Positions 25,471-34,327 are shown, counted from the stretch's first letter. The stretch: DNA of 64,000 nucleotides from RYN-133 sp036497285 (GCA_036497285.1 DASXJR010000062.1:1-64000); one strand, 5' to 3'. Translations and numbers: made by a program. Notes: generated by a model from the sequence alone, not told the origin.

Positions 25471-25542
25471 GATGAGTGGCGCGTTGTGACGCTGAGTGGC
25501 GCGATATTTCGCGCCACTCAGCACGTGAACGCGCCACTCATC
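25471..25542. repeat. Repeat family B, copy B1
   Basis: A 72-bp nested palindrome. Outer arms GATGAGTGGCGC (25471-25482) and GCGCCACTCATC (25531-25542) pair perfectly. Inner arms TGAGTGGCGCGA (25493-25504) and TCGCGCCACTCA (25509-25520) flank a 4-base loop. The order is two direct half-sites then two inverted ones. It sits between the MFS stop and the nuclease-like pseudogene. Other copies lie at 26580-26648 and 46907-46978. Confidence 0.9.
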
Positions 25543-25714
25543 ACAATGGACGGGATGTCGAGCCCACGGAGCTGTCCCTTGTGGACGACCGGGAGATCTC
25601 GATTGCCGGCTGTGGACGACGCCCGATCGACCTCGCCGGCCGCGAACCTGGTTTCGTGGATGATTTCGTCAGACTCGGGCACGGCCGTACCGCCCGGCCG
25701 GATCGATCGCCGAC

Positions 25715-26537
25715 ATGGCCGACCGGATCGGCGCCTACCTCGACGCACTGCCTCCGGACACGGTCGTCGGCGGTATCACCGCGGCGCGCATGTACGGGCT
25801 CTGGCTGCCGGAGCAAGTGCCCGATGAGCGCCTCGAGTTCGTCCTGAATCGCCCCGCATCCCAGGCGCGCGAACTCGCCACCTGTAGACGCAGCGAGATC
25901 GTCACGCGGCGCCGCGAATTGTCGGCCGACGAGATCGTCATGACCGACCGCTTTCCCATGTTGTCGCCCGCTCGCGTGTGGGTCGATCTGTGCGAGTCGC
26001 TGTCCTTGGAGGACATCGTCAGCGCCGGCGACTGCTTGCTGCGCGGGCTCGCCACCCAGGACGAGCTCATCGCCGCGGTGGCAATGGCGCGGCATCGCCG
26101 CGGCGTTTGCCGTGCCCGGCTCGGCAATGGCGCGGCATCGCCGCGGCGTTTGCCGTGCCCGGCTCGCATTGACCCTGCTCGATGCACGCTCACGATCCCG
26201 CGGCGAGACCCATCTGCGATGCGCCGTCGTCCTCGGCGGATTGCCGTGGCCCGAGGTGAACATGCCCATCTACACCGACGATGGCGAGTGGCTGGCCGAA
26301 CCCGACCTGCACTACAAGGCCGCTCGGCTCGCGCTCGAGTACAACGGAAGCGATCACAGCGGAGTTCGGCGGATGCGCCGAGACATCACCCGCGAGATCG
26401 ACATCGATTGGAACGACTGGAAAGTAGTCGTCTTCGGTCCGAACGAGGTCTTTCGCTTTCCGTGGCGGATCGCGCCCTACGTCCGGGGGCAGCTGCAGGC
26501 TCGCGACCCCGGTTGGTGGCGTCGCCAGGCCGGCTGA
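25715..26537 (+). pseudogene. DUF559/PD-(D/E)XK nuclease-like protein, frameshifted by a 43-bp tandem duplication
   Basis: ATG at 25715 opens a frame whose first about 120 residues resemble the N-terminal region of AbiEi/DUF559-type actinobacterial proteins (VVGGITAARMYGLWLP; LSPARVWVDLCESL). The matching C-terminal half lies in another frame and ends at 26537. It holds the nuclease core (EPDLHYKAARLALEYNGSDH, RRMRRDITREIDIDW). The shift is caused by an exact 43-bp duplication at 26081-26166. Removing one copy restores a 259-codon protein. The gene is bracketed by repeat B copies B1 and B2. Upstream stop codons limit the N-terminus. Confidence 0.85.
26081..26166. repeat. Perfect 43-bp tandem duplication inside the nuclease-like gene
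   Basis: Units 26081-26123 and 26124-26166 are identical and begin GCAATGGCGCGGCATCG. Because 43 is not a multiple of three, the duplication shifts the reading frame. The lack of any mismatch shows that it is recent or maintained by recombination. Confidence 0.95.
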
Positions 26538-26579
26538 GCCCGAGTGCCGGGCCCGCGGTTCCTGAGCCCGAGTGCTGCA

Positions 26580-26648
26580 ATGAGTGGCGCGAACTGGCGG
26601 TGAGTGGCGCGAAATGTCGCGCCACTCATGGGTTAACGCGCCACTCAT
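26580..26648. repeat. Repeat family B, copy B2
   Basis: Outer half-sites TGAGTGGCGC (26581-26590) and GCGCCACTCA (26638-26647) enclose the invariant inner arms TGAGTGGCGCGA (26601-26612) and TCGCGCCACTCA (26617-26628), which have a 4-base loop. It lies between the pseudogene and the convergent sdaA gene. Confidence 0.9.
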
Positions 26649-26649
26649 G

Positions 26650-26718
26650 CGAAAAGAAGGTCGCCACTCACCGGAAAAGGAGGTCGCGGGTCGTCGGAAA
26701 AGGAGGTCGCGGGCGATC
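26650..26718. repeat. Three tandem 23-bp units abutting the sdaA stop
   Basis: Two near-identical units start GGAAAAGGAGGTCGCGGG (26673-26695 and 26696-26718). A degenerate first unit (CGAAAAGAAGGTCGCCACTC, from 26650) merges with the edge of repeat B2. The last unit runs into the stop codon of sdaA. Purine-rich; no coding frame. Confidence 0.8.
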
Positions 26719-28090
26719 AGCACTCGATGACGTTGACGGCCAGGCCGCCGCGCGCAGTCTCCTTGTACTTGATCTTCATGTCCGCGCCGGTCTCGCGCAT
26801 CGTCTTGATCACCTTGTCCAGGCTGACGATGTGCCGGCCGTCGCCACGCAGCGCGATCCGTGCCGCGTTGATCGCCTTGACGGCCGCCATCGCGTTCCGC
26901 TCGATGCACGGCACCTGGACGAGTCCGCCGACCGGGTCGCAAGTGAGCCCCAGGTTGTGCTCCATGCCGATCTCGGCGGCGTTCTCGACCTGATCCGGCG
27001 TGCCGCCGAGCACCTCGCACAGCGCCCCGGCCGCCATCGAACACGCCGACCCGACCTCGCCCTGGCACCCGACCTCGGCCCCTGAGATCGACGCGTTCTC
27101 CTTGTACAGCACCCCGATCGCGCCGGCCGTCAGCAGGAACCGCACCACCGCGTCGTCCGAGGCACCTGGGCAGAACCGCACGTAGTAGTGCAGCACGGCG
27201 GGCAGAATTCCGGCCGCACCGTTCGTGGGCGCAGTGACCACCCGTCCCCCGCCGGCGTTCTCCTCGTTCACCGCGAGCGCGAACAGGTCGACCCAGTCCA
27301 TCACTCGCAGCGGGTCGACGTTGTACTGCTCGGCGCACAGCCGCCGGTACAGCGCGGGCGCCCGGCGCGGCACCTTCAGCCCGCCCGGCAACGTCCCGTC
27401 GTGCGAGCAGCCGTTGGTGACACACTCCTGCATCACCGCCCAGATCGAGAGCAGCTTCGACCGGACCTCCTCCTGGCTGCGTCCGAACGCCTGCTCGTTC
27501 GCGAGCATCACCTGGCTGATCGACAACCCGGACTCGCGGCAGCGCGACAGCAGCGCGTCGCCGGTCTTGAACGGGTACGGCAGCTCGGTGGTGTCCTCGG
27601 TGATCCGGTCCGCCCCGGCGGCCTGCTCGTCGACCACGAACCCGCCGCCGACCGAGTAGTAGGTGCGCTCCCGCACGCAATCGCCGGATGCCGAGTAGGC
27701 GTAGAACCGCATCCCGTTCGGGTGGAACGGCAGGCTCTGCCGCCGATGCATCACCAGGTCGTCATCCACCAGCGCGGCGGAGTGCCTGCCTAGCAACGAC
27801 ACCTCCTCGGCCGCCTTGATCGCCGCCACTCGCTCGCCGACCGAATCCGTGTCGACGGACTCCGGCGCCTCGCCCTCGAGCCCGAGGATCACCGCCCGGT
27901 CGCTGCCGTGGCCGTGCCCGGTCGCGCCGAGTGACCCGAACAACTCCGCGCGCACGCGCACGACCGACTCGAGCACACCGTCCGCCTCAAGGCCGAGTGC
28001 GAACGTCCGCGCCGCGCGCATCGGCCCGACCGTGTGCGACGACGACGGTCCGATCCCGATCGAGAACAGGTCGAACACACTGATGGCCAC
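26717..28090 (-). CDS. sdaA: L-serine dehydratase (single-chain, iron-sulfur type)
   Basis: This 457-residue protein joins the beta domain (AISVFDLFSIGIGPSSSHTVGPM) to the alpha domain with SH-type motifs. Cys residues at GCQGEVGSAC, LTCDPVGG and VPCIERN fit the three-Cys ligation of the [4Fe-4S] cluster. It deaminates L-serine to pyruvate and ammonia. GTG at 28090 is chosen because homology starts there and a TACCGT box lies exactly 7 bp upstream, as for a leaderless mRNA. The frame remains open far upstream but overlaps the divergent acetyltransferase gene. Confidence 0.93.
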   Translation of the reverse strand: MAISVFDLFSIGIGPSSSHTVGPMRAARTFALGLEADGVLESVVRVRAELFGSLGATGHGHGSDRAVILGLEGEAPESVDTDSVGERVAAIKAAEEVSLLGRHSAALVDDDLVMHRRQSLPFHPNGMRFYAYSASGDCVRERTYYSVGGGFVVDEQAAGADRITEDTTELPYPFKTGDALLSRCRESGLSISQVMLANEQAFGRSQEEVRSKLLSIWAVMQECVTNGCSHDGTLPGGLKVPRRAPALYRRLCAEQYNVDPLRVMDWVDLFALAVNEENAGGGRVVTAPTNGAAGILPAVLHYYVRFCPGASDDAVVRFLLTAGAIGVLYKENASISGAEVGCQGEVGSACSMAAGALCEVLGGTPDQVENAAEIGMEHNLGLTCDPVGGLVQVPCIERNAMAAVKAINAARIALRGDGRHIVSLDKVIKTMRETGADMKIKYKETARGGLAVNVIEC

Positions 28091-28097
28091 GCCTGCC

Positions 28098-28103
28098 ACG
28101 GTA
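28098..28103 (-). promoter_or_regulatory. Candidate -10 box of leaderless sdaA promoter
   Basis: TACCGT on the minus strand, 7 bp before the GTG start codon of sdaA. The TANNNT form and spacing fit a transcript starting at the start codon. Confidence 0.5.
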
Positions 28104-28113
28104 AGCCATGTCA

Positions 28114-28119
28114 TAGCGT
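28114..28119 (+). promoter_or_regulatory. Candidate -10 box of leaderless GNAT gene promoter
   Basis: TAGCGT lies 7 bp before the GTG at 28127, back to back with the sdaA box on the other strand. It argues for the 28127 start over the GTG at 28118. Confidence 0.5.
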
Positions 28120-28126
28120 GGCACCG

Positions 28127-28576
28127 GTGATCCGTCCCGCAGGCGTTGACGACGTCCCCGCCATCCTGGCGCTCATCCGCGAGCTCGCGGGCTACGAACG
28201 CGAGCCGGCCAGCACCGTCGAGGCCACCGAAGACGGCCTGCGCGCGGCGCTGTTCGGTCCCGATCCGGTTGTGTGGGCGCACGTCGCGGAGATGGACGGG
28301 ACGGTCGTCGGCACCGCGATCTGGTTCGTCACCTTCTCGACCTGGACGGGCCGGCACGGAATGCACCTCGAGGACTTCGTGGTCAGCGAGGCAGCACGCG
28401 GCACCGGTCTCGGCGTCGCCCTGTTCGACGAGCTCGTGCGCATCTGCGTCGAGCGCGGCTACGCACGCTTCGAGTGGCGCGTGCTCGACTGGAACGTCGA
28501 CGCCCAGCGCTTCTACGAGCGTCGCGGCGCCCGTCCCATCCCGGAGTGGATCAGCTGGCGGCTGACGCCCAAGTGA
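28127..28576 (+). CDS. GNAT-family N-acetyltransferase (SAT/diamine acetyltransferase-like)
   Basis: This 149-residue acetyltransferase has IRPAGVDDVPAILALIRELA as its first strand-helix unit. FVVSEAARGTGLGVALF matches the acetyl-CoA pyrophosphate-binding motif (R/Q-x-x-G-x-G/A), and WNVDAQRFYERRGARP forms the final helix. HLEDFVV and EYER motifs resemble spermidine/spermine acetyltransferases, but the substrate is unproven. It is divergent from sdaA with 36 bp between starts. The stop codon overlaps repeat C1. Confidence 0.88.
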   Translation: MIRPAGVDDVPAILALIRELAGYEREPASTVEATEDGLRAALFGPDPVVWAHVAEMDGTVVGTAIWFVTFSTWTGRHGMHLEDFVVSEAARGTGLGVALFDELVRICVERGYARFEWRVLDWNVDAQRFYERRGARPIPEWISWRLTPK

Positions 28577-28621
28577 CTTTTGGCGGCAGACCGTCAAATA
28601 TCGCGGCTGGCCGCCAAAAGT
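28576..28621. repeat. Repeat family C, copy C1
   Basis: A 46-bp inverted repeat with perfect 11-bp arms ACTTTTGGCGG (28576-28586) and CCGCCAAAAGT (28611-28621) and an AT-containing centre (CCGTCAAATATCG). It fills the gap between convergent GNAT and ohr genes and starts within the GNAT stop codon. Related copies lie at 37752-37796 and 39667-39711. Confidence 0.88.
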
Positions 28622-28623
28622 GG

Positions 28624-29061
28624 CTAGACAACGGTGAGCGTGACCTCGATGTTGCCGCGGGTCGCGCGCGAGTAGGGGCAGAACTGGTGCGCGAGCTCGA
28701 CCAGCTCCTGCGCCTTATCCCGGTCGACACCCGGGATCTCGACGCGAAGCTCGACCGACAGCGCCACGCCGCCCTCGATCTGGCCCAGCGACACCGCTGC
28801 GGTCACGGTCGAGTCCGAGGTGTCGATGTCCTGCGTCTTCGCCCGGTTCGCCAGCGCGCCCTGGAAGCAGGCTGCATAACCGGACGCGAACAGCGTCTCC
28901 GGGTTCGCCTTCGGGTTGGCGCTCGAGCCGGGCTTGCCCAGGTCGAGGTCGATGACGCCGTCCGCGCTGGTGACGTGGCCGGTGCGGCCGCCGTGCGCGG
29001 TTGCGATCGAGGTGTACATGACGGAGGTGAGGGTGTCGGTCACGGTCAATACCGTAGGCAT
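28624..29061 (-). CDS. ohr: Organic hydroperoxide resistance protein (Ohr/OsmC family)
   Basis: This 145-residue protein has the two redox Cys of Ohr: GYAACFQGAL (peroxidatic) and HQFCPYSRATRGN (resolving). The NPETLFASGYAACF context is typical. It reduces organic peroxides using lipoylated or thiol partners. ATG at 29061 fits the homology (the frame extends upstream into the divergent gene). No OhrR regulator is adjacent. Repeat C1 follows its stop. Confidence 0.94.
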   Translation of the reverse strand: MPTVLTVTDTLTSVMYTSIATAHGGRTGHVTSADGVIDLDLGKPGSSANPKANPETLFASGYAACFQGALANRAKTQDIDTSDSTVTAAVSLGQIEGGVALSVELRVEIPGVDRDKAQELVELAHQFCPYSRATRGNIEVTLTVV

Positions 29062-29068
29062 GCCTCGG

Positions 29069-29074
29069 TAGGGT
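29069..29074 (+). promoter_or_regulatory. Candidate -10 box for the siderophore-interacting protein gene
   Basis: TAGGGT lies 8 bp before the GTG at 29083. Only 21 bp separate the divergent starts of ohr and this gene, which supports a leaderless transcript. Confidence 0.4.
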
Positions 29075-29082
29075 GCGACCAC

Positions 29083-29802
29083 GTGGGCCAGCCGATTGTG
29101 AGCCGTTCCCCCGTTCACATCGGACGGGTGGTGGCGGCGGAGCAGCTGACCCCACGCATGCGCCGGGTCACGGTCGGGTCCGAAGCGATGGTCGGCGTGG
29201 CCGTCAAACCGGCGCAGGACATCGAACTGCACCTGGTCGAGCCCGGCGGGCGCAGGGTCAAGCGCCGGTACACGATCCGCTACGCCCGCCCGGACGCGGG
29301 CGAGCTGGATCTGGACGTCGCGCTGCACGGCGCGGGCGCCGGTGCCGAATGGGGTGCGGGCGCACGGTCGGGGGACGAGATCCGCTTCCAGGGTCCGCGC
29401 GGCAAGCTCGAGCTGCGGCACGCGTCGTGGCACGTGCTGTGCGGGGACGAATCGGCGCTGCCGGCGATCGCCGCGATCACCGAGGCGCTGCCGGCGGACG
29501 AGCAGGCCGTCGCCGTCATCGAGGTGCACGATCTGCAGGAGCAGTTGCCGGTGCGAGCGGACGTGCGCTGGGTGCACCGCGGCGAGCACCCGCCCGGCAC
29601 CCCCGACCTGTTGCTCCCCGAAGCGGAGAAGGTCAGGGTGCCTTACGACTGGGCGCAGTACTACCTGCTCGGCGAGACCCGCTCGATGGTCGCGTTGCGC
29701 GCCCTGTTCGAGGGACGTGGCGCGCTGCACGACACGATCTTCGTCAAGGGGTACTGGAACATCGGGCGTCCCGACCGGATCGCGGGACGGACTCCGCGAT
29801 GA
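29083..29802 (+). CDS. Siderophore-interacting protein / flavin ferric reductase (SIP, FAD-binding 9)
   Basis: This 239-residue protein has the SIP N-terminal barrel with the flavin-binding RRYTIRYARPDAGELDLDVALH segment (R-x-Y-T form). A C-terminal NAD(P)H-like domain has HVLCGDESALPAIAAI, and YYLLGETRSMVALRALF and FVKGYWNIGRPDR are typical of ViuB-like reductases. It releases iron from ferric siderophores by reduction. Start GTG at 29083. Its stop overlaps ATG of a 34-codon frame (ATGA). Confidence 0.9.
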   Translation: MGQPIVSRSPVHIGRVVAAEQLTPRMRRVTVGSEAMVGVAVKPAQDIELHLVEPGGRRVKRRYTIRYARPDAGELDLDVALHGAGAGAEWGAGARSGDEIRFQGPRGKLELRHASWHVLCGDESALPAIAAITEALPADEQAVAVIEVHDLQEQLPVRADVRWVHRGEHPPGTPDLLLPEAEKVRVPYDWAQYYLLGETRSMVALRALFEGRGALHDTIFVKGYWNIGRPDRIAGRTPR

Positions 29803-29903
29803 CCGAGTTCGTCGTCGTCACCACCGAGCTGCGCGACGACGCGGGCCGTCTGGCCGCGCAGACCACCCAGGCCCAGGCCGTCCTACCCGCGGCACCGGCC
29901 TAG
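29799..29903 (+). CDS. 34-residue peptide resembling the N-terminus of an ESX/EspC-type protein
   Basis: ATG at 29799 overlaps the stop of the siderophore-interacting gene, so it could be translated by coupling. The product begins MTEFVVVTTELRDDAGRLAA, which resembles the first helix of EspC/DUF2580 small secreted proteins (F-x-V-x-x-x-x-L-x-x-H/D-A-G). It stops after 34 codons, overlapping the convergent gene's end by 21 bp. It is probably a truncated remnant, or chance. Confidence 0.4.
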   Translation: MTEFVVVTTELRDDAGRLAAQTTQAQAVLPAAPA

Positions 29904-30977
29904 ATCGAGCAGCAACGGCCCGAACGTCGACCCGAGCACGGCATGGTGGCCGGTCGAGGCGATCGAGCCGCCGAGCAGCCAGCTCTGCATCAGCCGTCCG
30001 GTGGCCGCGTCGAGGCAGAAAAGCTGGTTGCCCGTGTCCGAGCCGCGCACCCAGATCGACGACGCTCCCCCGGCGACCAGCTCCGCCCCGGAGCCGAACA
30101 ACGCATTGAACGACGGGCGCACCACAGGGCGCAGCGTGCGCGGGTCCAGTCGCATCAGTACGCCGTCACCGGTCGAGAACCCGGCGAGCCAGATCGCGCC
30201 CGCTGCAGCGACGATCGTGGCCTCGACCGAGCGGATCGTCACCTGGCGTCCGAGTCGGGCCGTGCCCCTCGCGCGCGGCACGATCGACTGAAGTTCCGAC
30301 GGTCCGCTCTGGTACGACGCGATCAGTCGGCCGCGCACCGGGTCGGCGACCAGCAGCGTGATCGGCGCCCGGGCCGACAGGATGCGGCGGGGCGCGGTCC
30401 CCGGGCCCAGCTCGATCAGGTCGAGCCCGACCGCCAGGAACAGGCGATGCTGCATCGCGGCAGCGGCGGTGAAGGTCGATACGCGGGCACCGAAGTCGAT
30501 CCGCCCGGTGCGTGCGTCGTAGGCCTGCGCCACGCCGCTGGCCACGAGCCAGACGAGCCCACTCGGCGCGTCGGTGATCAGGTGGGCGTCCTGCAGCGCG
30601 GCGGGCAACTCGATCCGTGCGGTTCGTCCGGGCCGGGCGACGTACAGCCCGTCGGCCTGCAGCACCCAGGTGCTGTTGCCGAGCACGGCGATGTCGAGCA
30701 CCGGTTCGCCGGATGCGCGTCCCAGCGAGACGTGCGTCAGCCCGATGCCGTTGACCGGATTGACCACGCGTGGCGGACCCGTCGTGGTCAGCGGCGGCGG
30801 CGGCGGCACCGGCGCCGGGTCCTTCTTGGTGGTCGTGACGAGCAGCGCACCCAGCGCGACCACGCCGACCGCGAACCCAGTGACCCAGCGAATCAGCCCG
30901 CGCCGCGCTCCCCCTGACAGTTCCTCTTCCGCGTCGGGCTCGTCGACGCTGTCCGGGAGGAACTCGATGTCGGGCAT
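29883..30977 (-). CDS. Single-pass membrane protein with extracytoplasmic beta-propeller-like domain
   Basis: This 364-residue protein has an acidic cytoplasmic N-terminus, one helix (WVTGFAVGVVALGALLVTT, about 31-49) and a Pro-rich linker (VPPPPPLTTTGPP). About 270 residues of strand-rich repeats follow (GVWLVASG, AIWLAGFSTG, SIWVRGSDTGNQLFCLDAATG), as in PQQ/NHL-type propellers. No ligand motif is recognised. It shows the same general style as the two propeller proteins at 34-37 kb but no close similarity. It precedes purB's end by 5 bp on the same strand. Confidence 0.72.
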   Translation of the reverse strand: MPDIEFLPDSVDEPDAEEELSGGARRGLIRWVTGFAVGVVALGALLVTTTKKDPAPVPPPPPLTTTGPPRVVNPVNGIGLTHVSLGRASGEPVLDIAVLGNSTWVLQADGLYVARPGRTARIELPAALQDAHLITDAPSGLVWLVASGVAQAYDARTGRIDFGARVSTFTAAAAMQHRLFLAVGLDLIELGPGTAPRRILSARAPITLLVADPVRGRLIASYQSGPSELQSIVPRARGTARLGRQVTIRSVEATIVAAAGAIWLAGFSTGDGVLMRLDPRTLRPVVRPSFNALFGSGAELVAGGASSIWVRGSDTGNQLFCLDAATGRLMQSWLLGGSIASTGHHAVLGSTFGPLLLDLGRCRG

Positions 30978-30982
30978 GTGCC

Positions 30983-32425
30983 CTACAAGATCGGCTCTGG
31001 CTCGTAGTCGACCGCGGTCACGTCGGAGACCAGGACGGCGTCTACGCGCCGCACCACGGCGGCCACCTGCGCTCGGGCCGCGCCGGTGAACGACAACGGT
31101 TCGGCGAGCAGCGCGTCCAGGTCGGCGGTGCTCAGCCCCAGCCGCGAGTCGGCGGCAAGCCGCTCGAACAGGTCGTTGCCGTCGGTCCCCTTCTCGCGCA
31201 TCTCCAGCGCGACCGCCACGGCGTTCTCCTTGATCGCTTCGTGGGCCTGCTCACGGCCGACGCCCGAGCGGACCGCCGCCATGAGCACCTTGGTGGTGGC
31301 GAGGAACGGCAGGTAGCGATCGAGTTCGCGCTCGATGACGGCGGGGGACGCGCCGAAGTCGTCGAGCACGGTCAGGGTCGTCTCGAGCAGGCCGTCGAGG
31401 GTGAAGAAGGCGTCCGGGAGCGCCACGCGACGCACCACCGAGCACGACACGTCGCCCTCGTTCCACTGGTCGCCGGCCAGCTCGCCGATCATCGACGCGT
31501 AACCCCGCAGCACGACCATGAACCCGTTGATCCGCTCCGCCGAGCGGGTGTTCATCTTGTGCGGCATGGCACTCGAGCCGACCTGGCCAGGCTTGAACCC
31601 CTCGGTCACGAGTTCGTTGCCGGCCATCAGCCGGATCGTGGTGGCCAGCGAGGACGGGGCGGCGGCGAGCTGGACGAGGCTGCTGAGCACGTCGAAGTCG
31701 AGCGAGCGCGGATAGACCTGCCCGACGCTGTCGAGTACCCGCTCGAAGCCGAGGTGTGTTGCCACCGAACGCTCCAGTCGGGCCAGCTTGTCGGCGTCGC
31801 CGTCGAGCAGGTCGAGCATGTCCTGCGCGGTGCCGACCGGTCCTTTGATCCCCCGCAACGGGTAGCGCGCGGTCAGCTCGTCGAGGCGTTCGAGCGCGAC
31901 CAGCAGTTCGTCGGCGACCGTGGCGAACCGCTTGCCGAGAGTGGTCGCCTGCGCCGCCACGTTGTGCGAGCGGCCGGCCATCACCAACGCGTCGTACTCA
32001 GCCGCGCGGCGCGCCAGCCGCGAGAGCACCGCCAATGTCTTGTGCCGCACGATCGCCTGTGCCTGCCGTAGCTGCAGCTGCTCGACGTTCTCGGTCAGAT
32101 CGCGGCTGGTCATGCCCTTGTGGATCTGCTCGAAGCCGGCGAGCTCGGCGAACTCCTCGATGCGCGCCTTCACGTCGTGCTTGGTGACCCGCTCGCGTTC
32201 GGCGATCCGACTCAGGTCGACGGCCTCGACACCGCGATCGACGATGCGCTGGTAGGCCTCGATCGCACCGTCGGGCACGCTCACGCCGAGTTCGTGCTGG
32301 GCTCGCAGCACCGCCAACCACAGCTGCCGTTCGGCGACGATCTTGTGCGCCGGCGACCACACCGTCGCCATCGCGCTCGAGGCGTAACGGGCGGCCAGGA
32401 CGTCCGGAATCACGGGCTTCGGCAC
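30983..32425 (-). CDS. purB: Adenylosuccinate lyase
   Basis: This 480-residue fumarase/aspartase-superfamily protein has the signature SSAMPHKMNTRSAERI with the catalytic Ser loop, TSRDLTENVEQLQ and the catalytic His region SHNVAAQATTLGKR. It acts twice in purine synthesis (SAICAR to AICAR, adenylosuccinate to AMP). GTG at 32425 is chosen because the conserved start PKPVIPDVLAARYAS follows and GAGGAC lies just upstream; the frame is open further but not conserved. It lies near purD and purA on the same strand. Confidence 0.95.
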   Translation of the reverse strand: MPKPVIPDVLAARYASSAMATVWSPAHKIVAERQLWLAVLRAQHELGVSVPDGAIEAYQRIVDRGVEAVDLSRIAERERVTKHDVKARIEEFAELAGFEQIHKGMTSRDLTENVEQLQLRQAQAIVRHKTLAVLSRLARRAAEYDALVMAGRSHNVAAQATTLGKRFATVADELLVALERLDELTARYPLRGIKGPVGTAQDMLDLLDGDADKLARLERSVATHLGFERVLDSVGQVYPRSLDFDVLSSLVQLAAAPSSLATTIRLMAGNELVTEGFKPGQVGSSAMPHKMNTRSAERINGFMVVLRGYASMIGELAGDQWNEGDVSCSVVRRVALPDAFFTLDGLLETTLTVLDDFGASPAVIERELDRYLPFLATTKVLMAAVRSGVGREQAHEAIKENAVAVALEMREKGTDGNDLFERLAADSRLGLSTADLDALLAEPLSFTGAARAQVAAVVRRVDAVLVSDVTAVDYEPEPIL

Positions 32426-32445
32426 GTCCTCATTGTCGCACCGGG

Positions 32446-33069
32446 CTACAAAATGAGGTTCAGGCTGACGTAGTCGCAGAGCCGGCGCATCCTGTCCAGC
32501 GGCAACTGCTGCCCGCGGTGGCCGTAGGCGTTGACGGTGACCTCGAGGTTCACCGAGAGCGCCTTGATCTGGGCGAGCAACGGGTATCTCCCGTGGACGG
32601 ACCCTAGGTGCGGCGAGACGTCCGGCCCGACGCCGTGCACGGTGCGCAGCCGAGCTTCCAGGTCGACATTGACGCCGCGGTAGCGGCCGGTGACGGCCTG
32701 GAACAGCACTCGTCCGGACGGGCCGGCGCCGCGTTCGCAGCGGTACACGCCGAGATTGCGGATCGCGATGCCGTGCAGGAAATGCCACATCGCCGACTCG
32801 ATCTCGTTCGCCAGCGGCGCGCCGACTTCGCAGTGCACGGCCAGCAGGATCGACGGCGCAGGGGAAACGGCGGTCGACGACGACGCCGATGGCTTGGCCG
32901 CCGCCGTCTCATGACGCCGTGAACCGTCCGGGCGGGTCGCGGCCCAGATCACCAGAGCTGCGATCACCGCCAGGGCGGCGGCGACGCGCAGCACCGTGCC
33001 GTGCCCGGGCCGGCGCGGGGCACCGGGATCGCCCGGACCGGAATTCAGGAACTCGACCGGCTCGGTCAT
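32446..33069 (-). CDS. Membrane-anchored protein of unknown function
   Basis: This 207-residue protein has a cytoplasmic Gly/Pro-rich N-terminus, one helix (VLRVAAALAVIAALVIWAA, about 26-44) and a Ser/Ala-rich linker. A soluble domain of about 130 residues carries two Cys (VHCEVGAP, YRCERGAG) that could form an extracytoplasmic disulfide, plus one near the end (RRLCDYV). It lies between purD (3-bp gap) and purB, so it is co-transcribed with purine genes. No family recognised. Confidence 0.68.
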   Translation of the reverse strand: MTEPVEFLNSGPGDPGAPRRPGHGTVLRVAAALAVIAALVIWAATRPDGSRRHETAAAKPSASSSTAVSPAPSILLAVHCEVGAPLANEIESAMWHFLHGIAIRNLGVYRCERGAGPSGRVLFQAVTGRYRGVNVDLEARLRTVHGVGPDVSPHLGSVHGRYPLLAQIKALSVNLEVTVNAYGHRGQQLPLDRMRRLCDYVSLNLIL

Positions 33070-33072
33070 CCT

Positions 33073-34308
<1,236 letters not shown>

Positions 34309-34314
34309 GCGGCG

Positions 34315-34320
34315 AGCCTA
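34315..34320 (-). promoter_or_regulatory. Candidate -10 box of leaderless purD promoter
   Basis: TAGGCT on the minus strand, 6 bp before the purD GTG. It lies in the 19-bp gap to the upstream propeller gene, so purD may have its own start point. Confidence 0.45.
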
Positions 34321-34327
34321 ACGAGGC

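Noticed and set aside
25549..25714. N-terminal part of the nuclease-like gene in another frame upstream of 25715
   Set aside because: A readable frame exists but shows no convincing AbiEi-like helix-turn-helix pattern; a second frameshift could not be demonstrated.
28098..28597. Upstream extension of the sdaA frame
   Set aside because: The conserved serine dehydratase N-terminus starts at 28090 and the extension overlaps a real acetyltransferase gene.
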